DNA of 64,000 nucleotides from Shewanella algidipiscicola (GTDB lineage Bacteria > Pseudomonadota > Gammaproteobacteria > Enterobacterales > Shewanellaceae). Positions 55,396 to 64,000 of this stretch are shown piece after piece. The position numbers and the translations under genes were made by a program. Location of the stretch: assembly GCF_003605125.1 (NCBI RefSeq), contig NZ_QPQT01000004.1:1-64000 (forward strand), read 5' to 3'. The notes under the pieces were generated by a model. The model worked only from the letters and a program-made list of their open reading frames with translations. It was not told the origin of the DNA and made no database searches. Positions within the stretch are counted from its first letter, which is position 1, and each line of letters starts with the position of its first letter.

Positions 55396-56498
55396 AACCC
55401 ACTCGTAGTACGTTGAAAATTGGCGAGTTGGCGACAGGGCAAGATCTCGAGTTGCCCATTTTTCAGTTTACGCCAGCCGTGATGCGTGGGCCGAGTGTCT
55501 ATATTCAGGCGAATGTGCATGGCGCCGAGGTGCAGGGCAATGCGGTGATTTACCAGTTAATGCAGCAACTGGAAAACTGCGAGTTGCTTGGCAGTGTCAC
55601 CTTGGTGCCACTCGCCAACCCTTTGGGGATTAACCAAAAAAGTGGTGAGTTTACCCTTGGGCGTTTTGACCCGATAACCGGGGTGAATTGGAATCGCGAA
55701 TACTTAAATCATCATATCGATGTGGCCGCTTGGTATCGACAGCATGCCGAGTTAGACGATAACGCCTTGGTGGCGGCTTATCGCGCCATGTTGCTTGATA
55801 GCTGTCAGCAGCGTCTGCAGCATGAGTGGGGCGTGACGACGGGGCATCGCCAAGCGGTCACTCTGCAGCATTTAGGGCATCAAGCGGATATCGTGTTGGA
55901 TCTGCACACCGGGCCCAAGGCCTGCAAACATCTGTATTGTCCAGAATATGATAGTGAGGCCGCGAGGTTATTTTCGATAGCCCACACGCTATTTATGCCT
56001 AATGAGTTTGGTGGGGCGATGGATGAATCGATATTTTATCCTTGGTGGCAATTGTGTCAGTACCTAGCAGCGCAGGGGCGAGAATTAGCGCTACCTGTGT
56101 CTGCGTTTACCTTGGAGCTGGGCTCGCAAGAGCATATCGATCTCGCCGATGCACGCCTAGATGCCGATGGGATCATGGCGTATTTGAGTCATCGCGGTGT
56201 GGTTGCCGACCCCATTTTGCCCGCTAAGATGGCGCGGTATGGCTGTTATCTTCGTGACTATAAAAAATACCACTCCCCCATGGGGGGCATGGTGGAGTAT
56301 ACCGCTAAGTTAGGCGAGCCATTAGCCGCTGGTTCGCCTTTAGCGACTATTTTGCGGGTGGATCAGTATGGCTGTGGGTCTACATTAACCCCTTTATGCT
56401 TATCGCAAGCGTGCGTGCCGATTTTGCATTTTGCTTCTGCCTCGGTTTATCAAGGTACCGAGCTGTATAAAGTAATGACCCATGTATTTGAGCTCTAA
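55392..56498 (+). CDS. Succinylglutamate desuccinylase / aspartoacylase-family zinc hydrolase
   Basis: An M14-like metallo-amidohydrolase. The zinc ligands are His43 and Glu46 in VHGAEVQ, and His172 in LDLHTGP. The catalytic Glu is in TLELGSQE. 368 residues. It overlaps lysC (ATGA), so it should be under the same lysine riboswitch. It could deacylate an N-acyl amino acid in the lysine/DAP pathway or elsewhere. AstE itself would be expected with the ast genes, and this protein resembles the wider family rather than AstE specifically. Confidence 0.85.
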   Translation: MKPTRSTLKIGELATGQDLELPIFQFTPAVMRGPSVYIQANVHGAEVQGNAVIYQLMQQLENCELLGSVTLVPLANPLGINQKSGEFTLGRFDPITGVNWNREYLNHHIDVAAWYRQHAELDDNALVAAYRAMLLDSCQQRLQHEWGVTTGHRQAVTLQHLGHQADIVLDLHTGPKACKHLYCPEYDSEAARLFSIAHTLFMPNEFGGAMDESIFYPWWQLCQYLAAQGRELALPVSAFTLELGSQEHIDLADARLDADGIMAYLSHRGVVADPILPAKMARYGCYLRDYKKYHSPMGGMVEYTAKLGEPLAAGSPLATILRVDQYGCGSTLTPLCLSQACVPILHFASASVYQGTELYKVMTHVFEL

Positions 56499-56615
56499 TG
56501 CACCGATATTCAAGCTATAAACCTGAGTTGTAAAGCGTCATAGGTTTTAGGTATTAGCGATGCCAGAGGTCGCCACTACCTATAGCGGACATCGCTGCTG
56601 CGTTATTGGTAACCT

Positions 56616-57077
56616 TTATGGTTTAACGGCACGAATAATCGGATTTTGTAGGCTAATTAAGGTTTCGGTAGATTGGATTTCATCAATCGATTGAATGCGG
56701 TTAATCAGCACATGCTGCAAACCATCGATAGACTGGCACATCACCTTGACAAAAATACTGTAGTTGCCCGTGGTGTAATAGGCTTCGGTCACCTCCTCTA
56801 ACGCATTCAGCTTAGCGATGGCGGCAGGGTAGTCACCGGCGCTCTTAAGGTTAATGCCGATAAAACAGCACACATCGTAGCCTAGCGCCTTAGGGTTGAC
56901 GGTGATCTGCGCGCCAGTAATGATGCCCGCTTGCTTCATCTTTTCTACCCGCACATGAATGGTGCCAGCACTGACACCAAATCGCTTAGCAAGCTCGGCA
57001 AAGGGGGTGCGTGCCTCTTGCATTAATGCCGACAGAATTTGATTATCTAATTGATCACGTTGAAATGAACTATCCAC
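56616..57077 (-). CDS. asnC: Lrp/AsnC family regulator AsnC
   Basis: A 153-residue regulator with an N-terminal helix-turn-helix (LAKRFGVSAGTIHVRVEKMKQ) and a C-terminal RAM/ACT effector domain (YYTTGNYSIFVKVMC). It follows E. coli AsnC almost residue for residue as I recall it, including the QNPIIRAVKP end. E. coli AsnC activates asnA in response to asparagine; no asnA is visible nearby, so its target here is uncertain. Confidence 0.92.
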   Translation of the reverse strand: MDSSFQRDQLDNQILSALMQEARTPFAELAKRFGVSAGTIHVRVEKMKQAGIITGAQITVNPKALGYDVCCFIGINLKSAGDYPAAIAKLNALEEVTEAYYTTGNYSIFVKVMCQSIDGLQHVLINRIQSIDEIQSTETLISLQNPIIRAVKP

Positions 57078-57204
57078 TAGTCAATACCGCTTTATGATTA
57101 ATATTGTTTGCTAATCTACGATATTTTTTGAGTAACGGCTAACTTTTTAGGCCAATTAATGCCAATTTCAATAGCTAATAGCAGCCTAGTTAGGTTGTTG
57201 TTAG

Positions 57205-57882
57205 CTATTGCTGTTCGCTCGGCGTTGCAAATGGGATGTCTGTGCTAAAGGTCATCGGCTCACCGCTGTAGGGGTGATGAAGGGTTAGCGACTGGGCATG
57301 CAGTAGTAATCTAGGGGCGAGTCGTTTGGCTAATGCATCGGCGTAAAAGTTATCGCCAAGAATGGGGTGTCCCAAGGCCATCATATGTACCCGCAATTGG
57401 TGAGAGCGGCCAGTAATAGGCGTGAGTTTAACCAAGGTTGAACGTTTCGCGCGGCTTATCACCTCGAAATGGGTGGTCGAGGGCTTACCTAATTGGTGAT
57501 CGACTTTCTGTTTGGGGCGATTAGGCCAATCGCAGATCAGCGGCAGCTCAACGGTGCCGCCTTGGGTTTTAACATGGCCTGCGACGCGCGCGTAGTAGGT
57601 TTTGTGAGTTTCTCTGTCCCTAAATTGGCGTTTCAATTCGCGCTCGGCGCTGCGGCGCAGGGCAAGGACGATAATGCCAGAGGTTGCCATATCGAGACGA
57701 TGTACTATCTGGGCGTTAGGGTGTTGGCTGAGTACGCGGGCAAAAACGCTGTCATGATAGGCGGGATCGCGCCCCGGGACTGAGAGCAGCCCAGAGGGTT
57801 TATTGAGCACGATGATATCTTTGTCTTGATGCACCACATCTAGCCAAGGCGTGGTGGGTGGAGTGTATACAAAATCTTTCAT
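57205..57882 (-). CDS. rluA: Pseudouridine synthase RluA
   Basis: Forms pseudouridine at U746 of 23S rRNA and U32 of some tRNAs. The catalytic Asp64 is in HRLDMATSGI; the family marks VVHQDKDIIVLNKPSGLLSVPG and GRSHQLRVHMMALGHPILGD (in blocks) are intact. 225 residues. There is no S4 domain, matching RluA rather than RluB/C/D/E/F types. Confidence 0.92.
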   Translation of the reverse strand: MKDFVYTPPTTPWLDVVHQDKDIIVLNKPSGLLSVPGRDPAYHDSVFARVLSQHPNAQIVHRLDMATSGIIVLALRRSAERELKRQFRDRETHKTYYARVAGHVKTQGGTVELPLICDWPNRPKQKVDHQLGKPSTTHFEVISRAKRSTLVKLTPITGRSHQLRVHMMALGHPILGDNFYADALAKRLAPRLLLHAQSLTLHHPYSGEPMTFSTDIPFATPSEQQ

Positions 57883-57976
57883 AGTCGGTTCGGTATTTTT
57901 AAGCGGCAGCCAAGATACCGTTTAGCGTCATGGCTCGCAAGCAAAACTCACCTGCAGCGGGTAAATTGGGCGCAGT

Positions 57977-58264
57977 TTACAGGCTATGGCCATTGACATG
58001 CATGATGGCAAAGGTCCAAACCACAAAAGCCAGCGACAGATGAATAAAGGCGTACAGAGCTTGATCGAGTCGCTCCATCCCTTTGGCCTGCCAAAGCAGT
58101 TGGCCATGCAGCAGGATATTGAGCGGAAACAACATAAACAGTGGGTAGAAACCAATAGGGCTAGCGTCCCCTAATAATGCCCTAGACAATAACGCCCAAA
58201 CAACCATAAGCACGGTGATGAGCGGCGGCGCCGCTAAGCGATATTGCTGGGGATAGGGAAACAT
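57977..58264 (-). CDS. Small membrane protein of unknown function
   Basis: A 95-residue protein with three predicted membrane helices (about 14-31, 36-57, 72-90) and short loops. I recognise no family. It lies between rluA and the methyltransferase on the same strand. Confidence 0.65.
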   Translation of the reverse strand: MFPYPQQYRLAAPPLITVLMVVWALLSRALLGDASPIGFYPLFMLFPLNILLHGQLLWQAKGMERLDQALYAFIHLSLAFVVWTFAIMHVNGHSL

Positions 58265-58293
58265 GTAACGTCCTTAATGCTATGTTGATGAGG

Positions 58294-58824
58294 CTAAGCG
58301 CGTTTTTGCCCGATAAACTGGGCTTTATAGATGGGCTCATCCTCACAGCCTACATTACCTTCAAAATAGTGCAATATATCAAACTCATCGAATTGAGTGA
58401 GCAGCTCATCGGCTTGCAGCAAAAAAGCGGGGTTTTTAGGCCGGCCTACCTTGGCTTGCTCTGTAGTGAAGGTCTCGTAAATTAACAGTCCCTCTGGCTT
58501 AACACAGTGTTTTATTTGCTCAAATAGCGGTCTGTGTAGGTAGTTAAACACCAGTACTATATCAAACTCATGTACAGGCAGAGCGGGCGCGGAGCCATCT
58601 TCAAGATCATAAGCTAATGCATGGCAGTGTGGAAGAAGCTTGGGTAAATTACTGATATCCTTGTCGATGAAGGTCACATTTGCCCCTTGCTGCGCGAACC
58701 ATAACCCATTGCGGCCACCACCGCAGGCTAGATCTAATATCTGCAGCTGTGCAGGCTGAGCTAAATTGGGTAAATAGTGGCTAATTAAGGGGGCTACGTT
58801 AGCCTTTAATCTCTTTTTTTCCAT
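58294..58824 (-). CDS. Class I SAM-dependent methyltransferase
   Basis: A small methyltransferase whose motif I is LDLACGGGRNGLWFAQQG, followed by the acidic VTFIDKD end of strand 2 and FDIVLVFNYLHRPL. This pattern is close to TehB-type and related methyltransferases. The frame is open to 58902, but an internal ATG at 58824 gives a natural 176-residue protein (MEKKRLKANVAPL). It overlaps the upstream membrane gene by 26 bases. The substrate is unknown. Confidence 0.82.
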   Translation of the reverse strand: MEKKRLKANVAPLISHYLPNLAQPAQLQILDLACGGGRNGLWFAQQGANVTFIDKDISNLPKLLPHCHALAYDLEDGSAPALPVHEFDIVLVFNYLHRPLFEQIKHCVKPEGLLIYETFTTEQAKVGRPKNPAFLLQADELLTQFDEFDILHYFEGNVGCEDEPIYKAQFIGQKRA

Positions 58825-59209
58825 CGATACGTCGCCTGTGAATAATTGAGTAGTGGCGTAATCCTGCTGGCCCATGGGAGACCACGACCGACAATAATAC
58901 AATGACGATGAGTAGTTCGGGTTTATAATTGGCCAACGGAATAAATAAACTTAATAATCCTAGTTTTACTATAGTGAGTACGCCCTTTAGTTGGATAAGC
59001 CAGCGCCAGTCACGCATGATCTCCCACAGCATTAATAGACTGCCCGATCCCATCGCAAGTATCCAGTATAGGCTCCAGTCGGCTTTGGCTACCCCTAATA
59101 AAATCCCTCCGCCGGCCCCGGTAATGCCTAAAATATGTATGGCGCGTAAACTGGTTTTACTCAGGCGTTGTAACCAAAACTGTTTTTCAGAAATCGATTG
59201 TCGTCCCAT
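58799..59209 (-). CDS. Membrane protein of unknown function
   Basis: A 136-residue protein with about four membrane segments (near 22-40, 46-64, 78-92, 97-112) and a basic C-terminal tail (HYSIIHRRRIDGKK). I do not recognise the family. Its 3' end overlaps the methyltransferase gene by 26 bases, so they are probably cotranscribed. Confidence 0.7.
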   Translation of the reverse strand: MGRQSISEKQFWLQRLSKTSLRAIHILGITGAGGGILLGVAKADWSLYWILAMGSGSLLMLWEIMRDWRWLIQLKGVLTIVKLGLLSLFIPLANYKPELLIVIVLLSVVVSHGPAGLRHYSIIHRRRIDGKKEIKG

Positions 59210-59571
59210 AAGATCAATGGCATCAATAAGTTTGTCTTGAGCTTATCAGGAAATCATGGCAAAGCACATTGGCGCCCTGTTGCGAGAGAGTTTTCGTGAT
59301 GAAGCTTGCGGTTTTATCATGGGGTTGGGTAATTATATTGACTTGCCATGATCAGTGGTCATGATCCAAGTGTAATGCCTGAGTTATAATGATCTCTTAC
59401 ACTGATTTTATCTTTATTAGAATGTGGACATTAGGCTATATCGCTATGAGCCTTGGAGGGCAGAATGATAACCCGAATATACAAGGGGTAACAGCTTGTT
59501 AGGGTTAGCATTGACGCTAGGAACACTCTTTTTCTGTGACCTATGGTCACGCACATTATTGGGAATCAAAT
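59210..59571. promoter_or_regulatory. ldhA upstream region
   Basis: About 360 bases with no gene. A direct repeat CATGATC occurs at 59347-59353 and 59360-59366, 13 bases apart. AGTTATAATG (59382-59391) contains a TATAAT-like -10. GGGAA at 59561-59565 may serve ldhA. Confidence 0.4.
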
Positions 59572-60561
59572 ATGAAAATTGGTTTTTTTAGTGCTAAGCA
59601 CTACGACATGGAGCATTTCAATCGCACCAACACAGCTTTTGGCGCCCGCATAGAGTATTTTGATTCTCGTCTGTGCATGAAAACAGTAAAGTTGGCCTTA
59701 GGTTTTGAGGTGATTTGTGCCTTTGTTAACGACTCTCTGTGCGAAGAGGTGTTGGTTGAACTGGCTAAAAACGGCACCAAGATTATCGCCATGCGCTGTT
59801 CTGGTTTTAACAACGTCGATTTAGTGGCAGCGCAGCGGTTAGGGTTAAAAGTGGTTAACGTACCGGCTTACTCGCCAGAATCGGTGGCCGAACATACGGT
59901 TGCGCTGATGTTGACGCTTAATCGCAAGGTGCATAAAGCCTACCAACGTACTCGAGATGCAAACTTTTCGCTCGAAGGGTTGGTTGGCTTTAATATGCAT
60001 GGCCGCACTGTCGGCGTTATTGGCACGGGTAACATCGGCTTAGCCACCATTAAGGTGCTGTTAGGCTTTGGTTGTAAAGTGGTCGCGTACGACCCATACC
60101 CTAACCAAGCTGTTATTGATTTAGGCGTGCCCTATTTATCCCTCGATGAGCTCTATCCCCAATGCGATATTATCAGCTTGCATTGCCCGCTTACCCAAGA
60201 TAATCACCATCTGTTAAACCAAGAGAGTTTTGCCAAGATGAAACCTAAAGTCATGGTGATCAACACCAGCCGTGGCGGCCTGCTCAATGCGATGGATGCC
60301 ATGGAGGCATTAAAAGAGGGCAAAATTGGATCTTTGGGTTTAGATGTTTATGAAAACGAAAAGGAGCTCTTTTTCGAAGATAAGTCTAATGAGATCATTC
60401 AAGACGATGTGTTCAGACGTTTGTCGGCCTGCCATAACGTGATTTTTACTGGTCACCAAGCCTTCTTAACCGAAGAGGCGTTGGGGTCAATTGCCCTGAC
60501 CAGCTTAACCAATATTAAGCAGCTGCTTGATGGCGAGGATTGTCCTAACCAGCTTTATTAA
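59572..60561 (+). CDS. ldhA: D-lactate dehydrogenase (fermentative)
   Basis: An NAD-dependent reductase of pyruvate to D-lactate from the D-2-hydroxyacid dehydrogenase family. The NAD site is VGVIGTGNIG; the catalytic Arg is in the INTSRGGLLN segment, Glu in YENEKELF and His in FTGHQAFLTEEA. The frame is open from 59536, but ATG 59572 (MKIGFFSAKHYD) matches known starts and gives 329 residues. It is monocistronic. Confidence 0.94.
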   Translation: MKIGFFSAKHYDMEHFNRTNTAFGARIEYFDSRLCMKTVKLALGFEVICAFVNDSLCEEVLVELAKNGTKIIAMRCSGFNNVDLVAAQRLGLKVVNVPAYSPESVAEHTVALMLTLNRKVHKAYQRTRDANFSLEGLVGFNMHGRTVGVIGTGNIGLATIKVLLGFGCKVVAYDPYPNQAVIDLGVPYLSLDELYPQCDIISLHCPLTQDNHHLLNQESFAKMKPKVMVINTSRGGLLNAMDAMEALKEGKIGSLGLDVYENEKELFFEDKSNEIIQDDVFRRLSACHNVIFTGHQAFLTEEALGSIALTSLTNIKQLLDGEDCPNQLY

Positions 60562-60687
60562 CCTTAATAAACCGCGATTGATCCTGGCGCTTATGACGCA
60601 GTTTTAACGCCATGGTTAACGATGAGTTTTACCTGACATTCTCCCCTTAGGCTGATAAATTATAAGTACATTTATTAGCCCGAGGGC

Positions 60688-61431
60688 ATGAGTATGATGG
60701 TTAAACAGGCTGTTCACGATATCGATACCCCCACAGGTCCCATGAGATGCTATCTCTACCGTCCCAATGCCGAAGGGCCGTTTTCGACCATCATCTTCTA
60801 TTCTGAAATTTTCCAGCAAACGGCACCTATTGCGCGCGCCGCCGCAATCATGGCTGGTCATGGTTTTGTGGTGTTGGTGCCCGAAGTGTTTCACGAACTT
60901 AACCCGCTAGGTACTGTGTTGGCTTACGATGATGCGGGCAAAGATAAGGGTAACCAAGACAAATTTACCAAAGGGTTAGAGCATCACGATAGCGACACTC
61001 AGGCCTTGGTGGAATTTGCACAGCGCCAGCCGTTTTGCAGCAGCTTAGTGGGGGCGATGGGCGTGTGTATTGGCGGCCACTTGGCCTATCGCGCCGCGCT
61101 CAATAGCGATGTGGTCGGGGCCTTTTGCCTGTATCCAACCGATATTCACTCTAATACCTTACCTTGTAATAAGGGCAACGACTCGTTGAGTCGCACTGGC
61201 GATATTCAAGGCGAGTTAGCCTTAGTGTTTGGTAGGCAAGATCCACATGTGGATGTCGCCGGGCGGCAACTTATCTATGCCAAACTTAGCGAAACCAAGC
61301 GCTGCTTTAGCTGGCTTGAGGTTAACGCTCAGCATGCCTTTATGCGCGATGAGGGTGAGCGATATGACCCGGCATTAGCCTTACAGATGTATGGCCAGGC
61401 AGTGGCTTTTTTTCAGCGGGTGCTACGCTAG
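60688..61431 (+). CDS. Dienelactone hydrolase family protein
   Basis: An alpha/beta hydrolase with Cys nucleophile, Cys127 in GVCIGGHLAYR, an Asp in FGRQDPHVD and a His in AQHAFM, which is the dienelactone hydrolase triad. 247 residues and no leader, so cytoplasmic. The substrate is unlikely to be a chlorocatechol product here, as no other such genes are near; a general carboxymethylenebutenolidase-type esterase is more likely. Confidence 0.85.
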   Translation: MSMMVKQAVHDIDTPTGPMRCYLYRPNAEGPFSTIIFYSEIFQQTAPIARAAAIMAGHGFVVLVPEVFHELNPLGTVLAYDDAGKDKGNQDKFTKGLEHHDSDTQALVEFAQRQPFCSSLVGAMGVCIGGHLAYRAALNSDVVGAFCLYPTDIHSNTLPCNKGNDSLSRTGDIQGELALVFGRQDPHVDVAGRQLIYAKLSETKRCFSWLEVNAQHAFMRDEGERYDPALALQMYGQAVAFFQRVLR

Positions 61432-61542
61432 GCAGCTTTTGGGTTGCCGGCTAGGCACCAAGTGAGAGGCACTATACGTTAGACATTAAGTGTTAGTCAC
61501 TGTCGACTTGCCAACTCCGCTTTAACATAATCATATTAAATT

Positions 61543-61577
61543 CAAAGGGCTAATCCTTACCCATGATTAGCCCTTTG
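61543..61577. terminator. Bidirectional terminator-like hairpin
   Basis: The 13-bp arms CAAAGGGCTAATC and GATTAGCCCTTTG lie between two convergent genes. Only short T runs follow on either side. Confidence 0.7.
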
Positions 61578-61637
61578 TGATGGCGCAGCTTGGCCATTGT
61601 CTATGCCTCGCCTAGCGGTAATCTTGTATTGAAGTGA

Positions 61638-62609
61638 TTAAATCCATTTTCGGCGTCGAAACAGCCAAATCAATACCGCCGTGATGCAGAGCATCACGCC
61701 CCAGACAATAAAGTAACCGTAAGGGTTTTTTAGCTCGGGAATATACTCGAAATTCATGCCATAAATACCAGCAATAAAGGTCAGAGGTACAAATATGGCG
61801 GTAATAATCGTCAGTACTTTCATGATGTTGTTTAAGCGATGGGCGCTAATGGAGATATAACCGTCAATTAAGTCGCTAGCAACTTGATAAAACAGGTCTG
61901 CCAGACTCGCGGCGCGATGTTGGTGCTCACACACATCGTTGATCTCATGCGCCAGTGCGCTATCAAATGGGAGCGATGGCTCATCGCGCAGATTGTTAAA
62001 CAACTCCACATGATAGTGAAAGTTACGCCGCAAACGAGTGAGATCGGTTTTATACAATACCACTTCGGCCAGTACCTTATCATCGGCGGTGGTCAGCATG
62101 ACCGACTCAAGTTGTTCGAGGCGGGTTTCTAAATCAAACAGAATTTTATGGTAGCGTTTCACCACAAAGCGGCTGATCTTAAGGCTTAAGGCCCCAGTCC
62201 CAGTGGCGAGGGAGATATCGCCCGCGTGCAGCGCCGCCATGGTGCGCTCGATGCTGAGCGAGCGGGCCGAGTGGCGAGTGATAATAAAGCGCTCACTGAT
62301 AAACATCGCCAAGAGAATATTATCGCAATTAATGGATTCAGAATCTGCCGACAAGCCACGCAGCAAAATAAAGGTGTGATCGCCAAAATCTTCAATCTTG
62401 GGTGGATGCCTATCGCGTGACGCATCTTGCAGCGCTAGCTGATGCAGGTTAAAGGTTTGTTTTAACATGGCTTGCAGTGGCTCGGTTAACTCGCCATCAA
62501 TATTAAGCCATAAAATGGCGTCATCGCTCTGTTGCCACTGAGCGATATGGGAGTCGTCGCCTTGAATGAGCGAATTATCTTGTGGGCTGTAGAGAAGAGT
62601 GGTCAGCAT
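61638..62609 (-). CDS. CorA-family divalent cation transporter (ZntB-like)
   Basis: A pentameric inner-membrane channel or transporter with a large cytoplasmic N-terminal domain, a long stalk helix and two C-terminal membrane segments. The signature GMN is in IYGMNFEYIPEL, after TAIFVPLTFIAG. 323 residues. The DGYISISAHRLNNIMKVLT stretch is typical of the ZntB/CorA-like group. Zinc or magnesium could be the ion; which one is not determined by the sequence. Confidence 0.88.
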   Translation of the reverse strand: MLTTLLYSPQDNSLIQGDDSHIAQWQQSDDAILWLNIDGELTEPLQAMLKQTFNLHQLALQDASRDRHPPKIEDFGDHTFILLRGLSADSESINCDNILLAMFISERFIITRHSARSLSIERTMAALHAGDISLATGTGALSLKISRFVVKRYHKILFDLETRLEQLESVMLTTADDKVLAEVVLYKTDLTRLRRNFHYHVELFNNLRDEPSLPFDSALAHEINDVCEHQHRAASLADLFYQVASDLIDGYISISAHRLNNIMKVLTIITAIFVPLTFIAGIYGMNFEYIPELKNPYGYFIVWGVMLCITAVLIWLFRRRKWI

Positions 62610-62635
62610 AGTCTTGCCTCTGGTTAGATGACGCC

Positions 62636-63181
62636 TTAATCACTTTGGATTTGGATATGGTCTTTATCATCTTTTTCGTTAATGAGTGCTGGGGCATGGC
62701 TGGATAACTTGAGTACCCCTTTTTGCAGCATCAAATTATTAGGGTAAGTGATAAGCACATCGTCGTCGCGTTGGATCAATACATGGAATAGACATATGTC
62801 GGCGATGATCCCTGTGACATCTTCATCCTTATCAATCACTTTAATCTTGTCGCCAATGCGATAGGGAAAGACGAAGAAGATTAAAATGCCGGCGGTAATA
62901 TTACTCAGTATCGACCATTGTGCGACAAGGGCAACACCCAGTACGGCAAAGATGGATGAGATAAACAGCGACACTTGCTGATATTCAATCCCGAGCGAAA
63001 CCACCATTAGGCACACCATCAGGGTAAAATAGAGGTAGCTAATGTATTGGATCACCATTTTCGAACGAGTCGCTGATACCTGTTTATGTTGGGCAAGTTT
63101 ACTGACCCAATTGGTCAATAGGCGCTGGCCAAAAATAAATAATACAATAAACAGGGTGACGATAAGTAGTGAATAGGTCAT
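62636..63181 (-). CDS. Short MscS-family mechanosensitive channel
   Basis: A 181-residue membrane protein with two or three membrane helices (about 5-20, 44-66, 72-105) and a short beta domain. VAQWSILSNITAGILIFFVFPYRIGDKI is the pore-helix/beta-domain junction of the MscS family. It is shorter than E. coli MscS, lacking the large C-terminal vestibule. It is 26 bases upstream of the CorA-family gene on the same strand, so the two form an operon of ion-flow proteins. Confidence 0.85.
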   Translation of the reverse strand: MTYSLLIVTLFIVLFIFGQRLLTNWVSKLAQHKQVSATRSKMVIQYISYLYFTLMVCLMVVSLGIEYQQVSLFISSIFAVLGVALVAQWSILSNITAGILIFFVFPYRIGDKIKVIDKDEDVTGIIADICLFHVLIQRDDDVLITYPNNLMLQKGVLKLSSHAPALINEKDDKDHIQIQSD

Positions 63182-63558
63182 TAGTAATAGCTTATAAATA
63201 AAAGACTTTTAACATTTACTACATGATGCAGGCTTATGCAATGACTCTTGTTACGCATCAGCAAATTGGCTTACAGGTTAATGTGGGATCATAAGTTGAG
63301 GGGGAGTGGCTTAGCGATAACCATTATGCTAACGAGCTTGTTGCATCAAGCTGGGGGTGTTCTGTCGACTAATCGAGCAAACCGGTGGGTTTATCTGTGT
63401 AACGGGGTTGAAGTGGAGGATAAATCACCCTGTGGTGGCTGTGTTAGCGCGCCGATTCAGTCATACTATCGCCTTTGTTACTCGGCTTACATCACGCCGC
63501 CATCAAGGGCCGGTCGCGATAGGCTCAGTGTTTCATTATGCTTATTGTCGGAGTCCAG
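63182..63558. other. Divergent region before the spermidine-synthase-like gene
   Basis: About 380 bases. Two overlapping rightward frames of 79 and 104 codons cross it, but both lack ribosome binding sites and look like chance. GGAG at 63550-63553 serves the following gene. Confidence 0.4.
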
Positions 63559-64000
63559 ATGACAGATTTTCAAACCTTGTATCGCAGCGAGGATGAGTAC
63601 GGCCCTTTAATCGTTAACGAAGATGGCCAGATGCGCCTGCTTTCGTTTGGCGATAGCGATGAACAAAGCAAACTGCTTAAGTCATCACCGCACATTCCCC
63701 AGCATACGTATTTACAAGCCATGTTATTGGTACTGCTTTTTATTAAGCCTAAGCGAGTCATAGTGTTAGGCCTGGGTGGTGGGGGCTTAATTCATGCGTT
63801 ACGTCATTACGATCGCGCCATTAATATTACCGCCGTCGAGCTGCGCGGCGAGGTGATTGATATTGCTAAACGCTACTTTCAGTTACCTACGGGCAAAAAG
63901 CTCACTCTTATCCATCAAGATGCCACCGAGTTTTTGGTGGCGCGGGAGCATAAAAAGGCCGATGTGATTTTTGCCGATATTTATGGTGCCGACGGTGTCG
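63559..64000 (+). CDS. Spermidine synthase-like protein (partial)
   Basis: The first 147 codons of a polyamine-synthase-fold (PABS) protein cut by the window end. The nucleotide-binding GLGGGGLIHALR follows RVIVLGLGGGG, the acidic VELRGEVIDIAK ends strand 2, and HQDATEFL and ADVIFADIYGADG give the catalytic-Asp region. ATG 63559 has GGAG six bases before it. Many such single-gene homologues have uncertain substrates, so true spermidine synthesis is not assured. Confidence 0.82.
   Translation, partial: MTDFQTLYRSEDEYGPLIVNEDGQMRLLSFGDSDEQSKLLKSSPHIPQHTYLQAMLLVLLFIKPKRVIVLGLGGGGLIHALRHYDRAINITAVELRGEVIDIAKRYFQLPTGKKLTLIHQDATEFLVAREHKKADVIFADIYGADGV

Noticed and set aside
63248-63596. Two frames of 104 and 79 codons before the spermidine-synthase-like gene
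   Set aside because: No start signals, odd composition, mutual overlap and overlap with the SD and start of the real gene.

Overview
The window is chromosomal DNA from a gammaproteobacterium, almost certainly a Shewanella. The gene order points there: nnr-tsaE-amiB-mutL-miaA-hfq-hflX-hflK-hflC-petABC-sspAB, then pabA/argD(astC)-astA-astD, crp with prkB-yheU-yheT-yheS-yheV, dbpA, fbp, arcA, a lysine-riboswitch lysC, asnC and ldhA. The genus is inferred from synteny and protein similarity recalled from memory; no search was run.

Layout. 1-660: a tRNA-Gly(GCC) array in which two intact genes alternate with enlarged, degenerate tRNA-like copies. 872-15.7 kb: an unknown helical protein, then the cell-wall/repair/tRNA-modification/RNA-chaperone/membrane-protease block, the cytochrome bc1 operon and sspAB. 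15.8-25.6 kb: pabA, an S9 peptidase, an HDOD protein, and the arginine succinyltransferase genes astC, astA and astD with a DUF1338 enzyme. 25.7-29.1 kb: a PepSY protein and a two-component system whose kinase carries a frameshift, then crp. 29.7-38.8 kb: the prkB-yhe neighbourhood interrupted by a GMC oxidoreductase pair. 39.3-42.4 kb: an MFS/POT transporter and dbpA.

42.5-47.4 kb is the accessory region. It holds three direct copies and one inverted copy of a roughly 190-280 bp repeat built from small hairpins, a truncated REP-associated transposase, and, between them, what reads as an integrase-less integron cassette array: two cassettes with attC-like ends, one encoding a small HEPN-motif protein and the other an ORC/CDC6-like P-loop ATPase fused to a cold-shock-like domain. 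Each is preceded by a near-identical 326-bp ORF-less unit that itself ends in a short attC-like hairpin. This is the best candidate for an undescribed (possibly defence-related) system.

47.4-64 kb returns to core genes: fbp, a DPP-IV-like peptidase, a scar of two gene fragments, arcA, a DUF3293 gene, lysC with a lysine riboswitch and an AstE-like partner, asnC, rluA, small membrane proteins, a methyltransferase, ldhA, a dienelactone hydrolase, a CorA-type transporter, a short MscS-type channel and the start of a spermidine-synthase-like gene that runs off the end.

Most core genes sit in tight or overlapping operons with clear intrinsic terminators. Several starts were moved to internal codons with better ribosome binding sites or family-typical length; each such case is stated.
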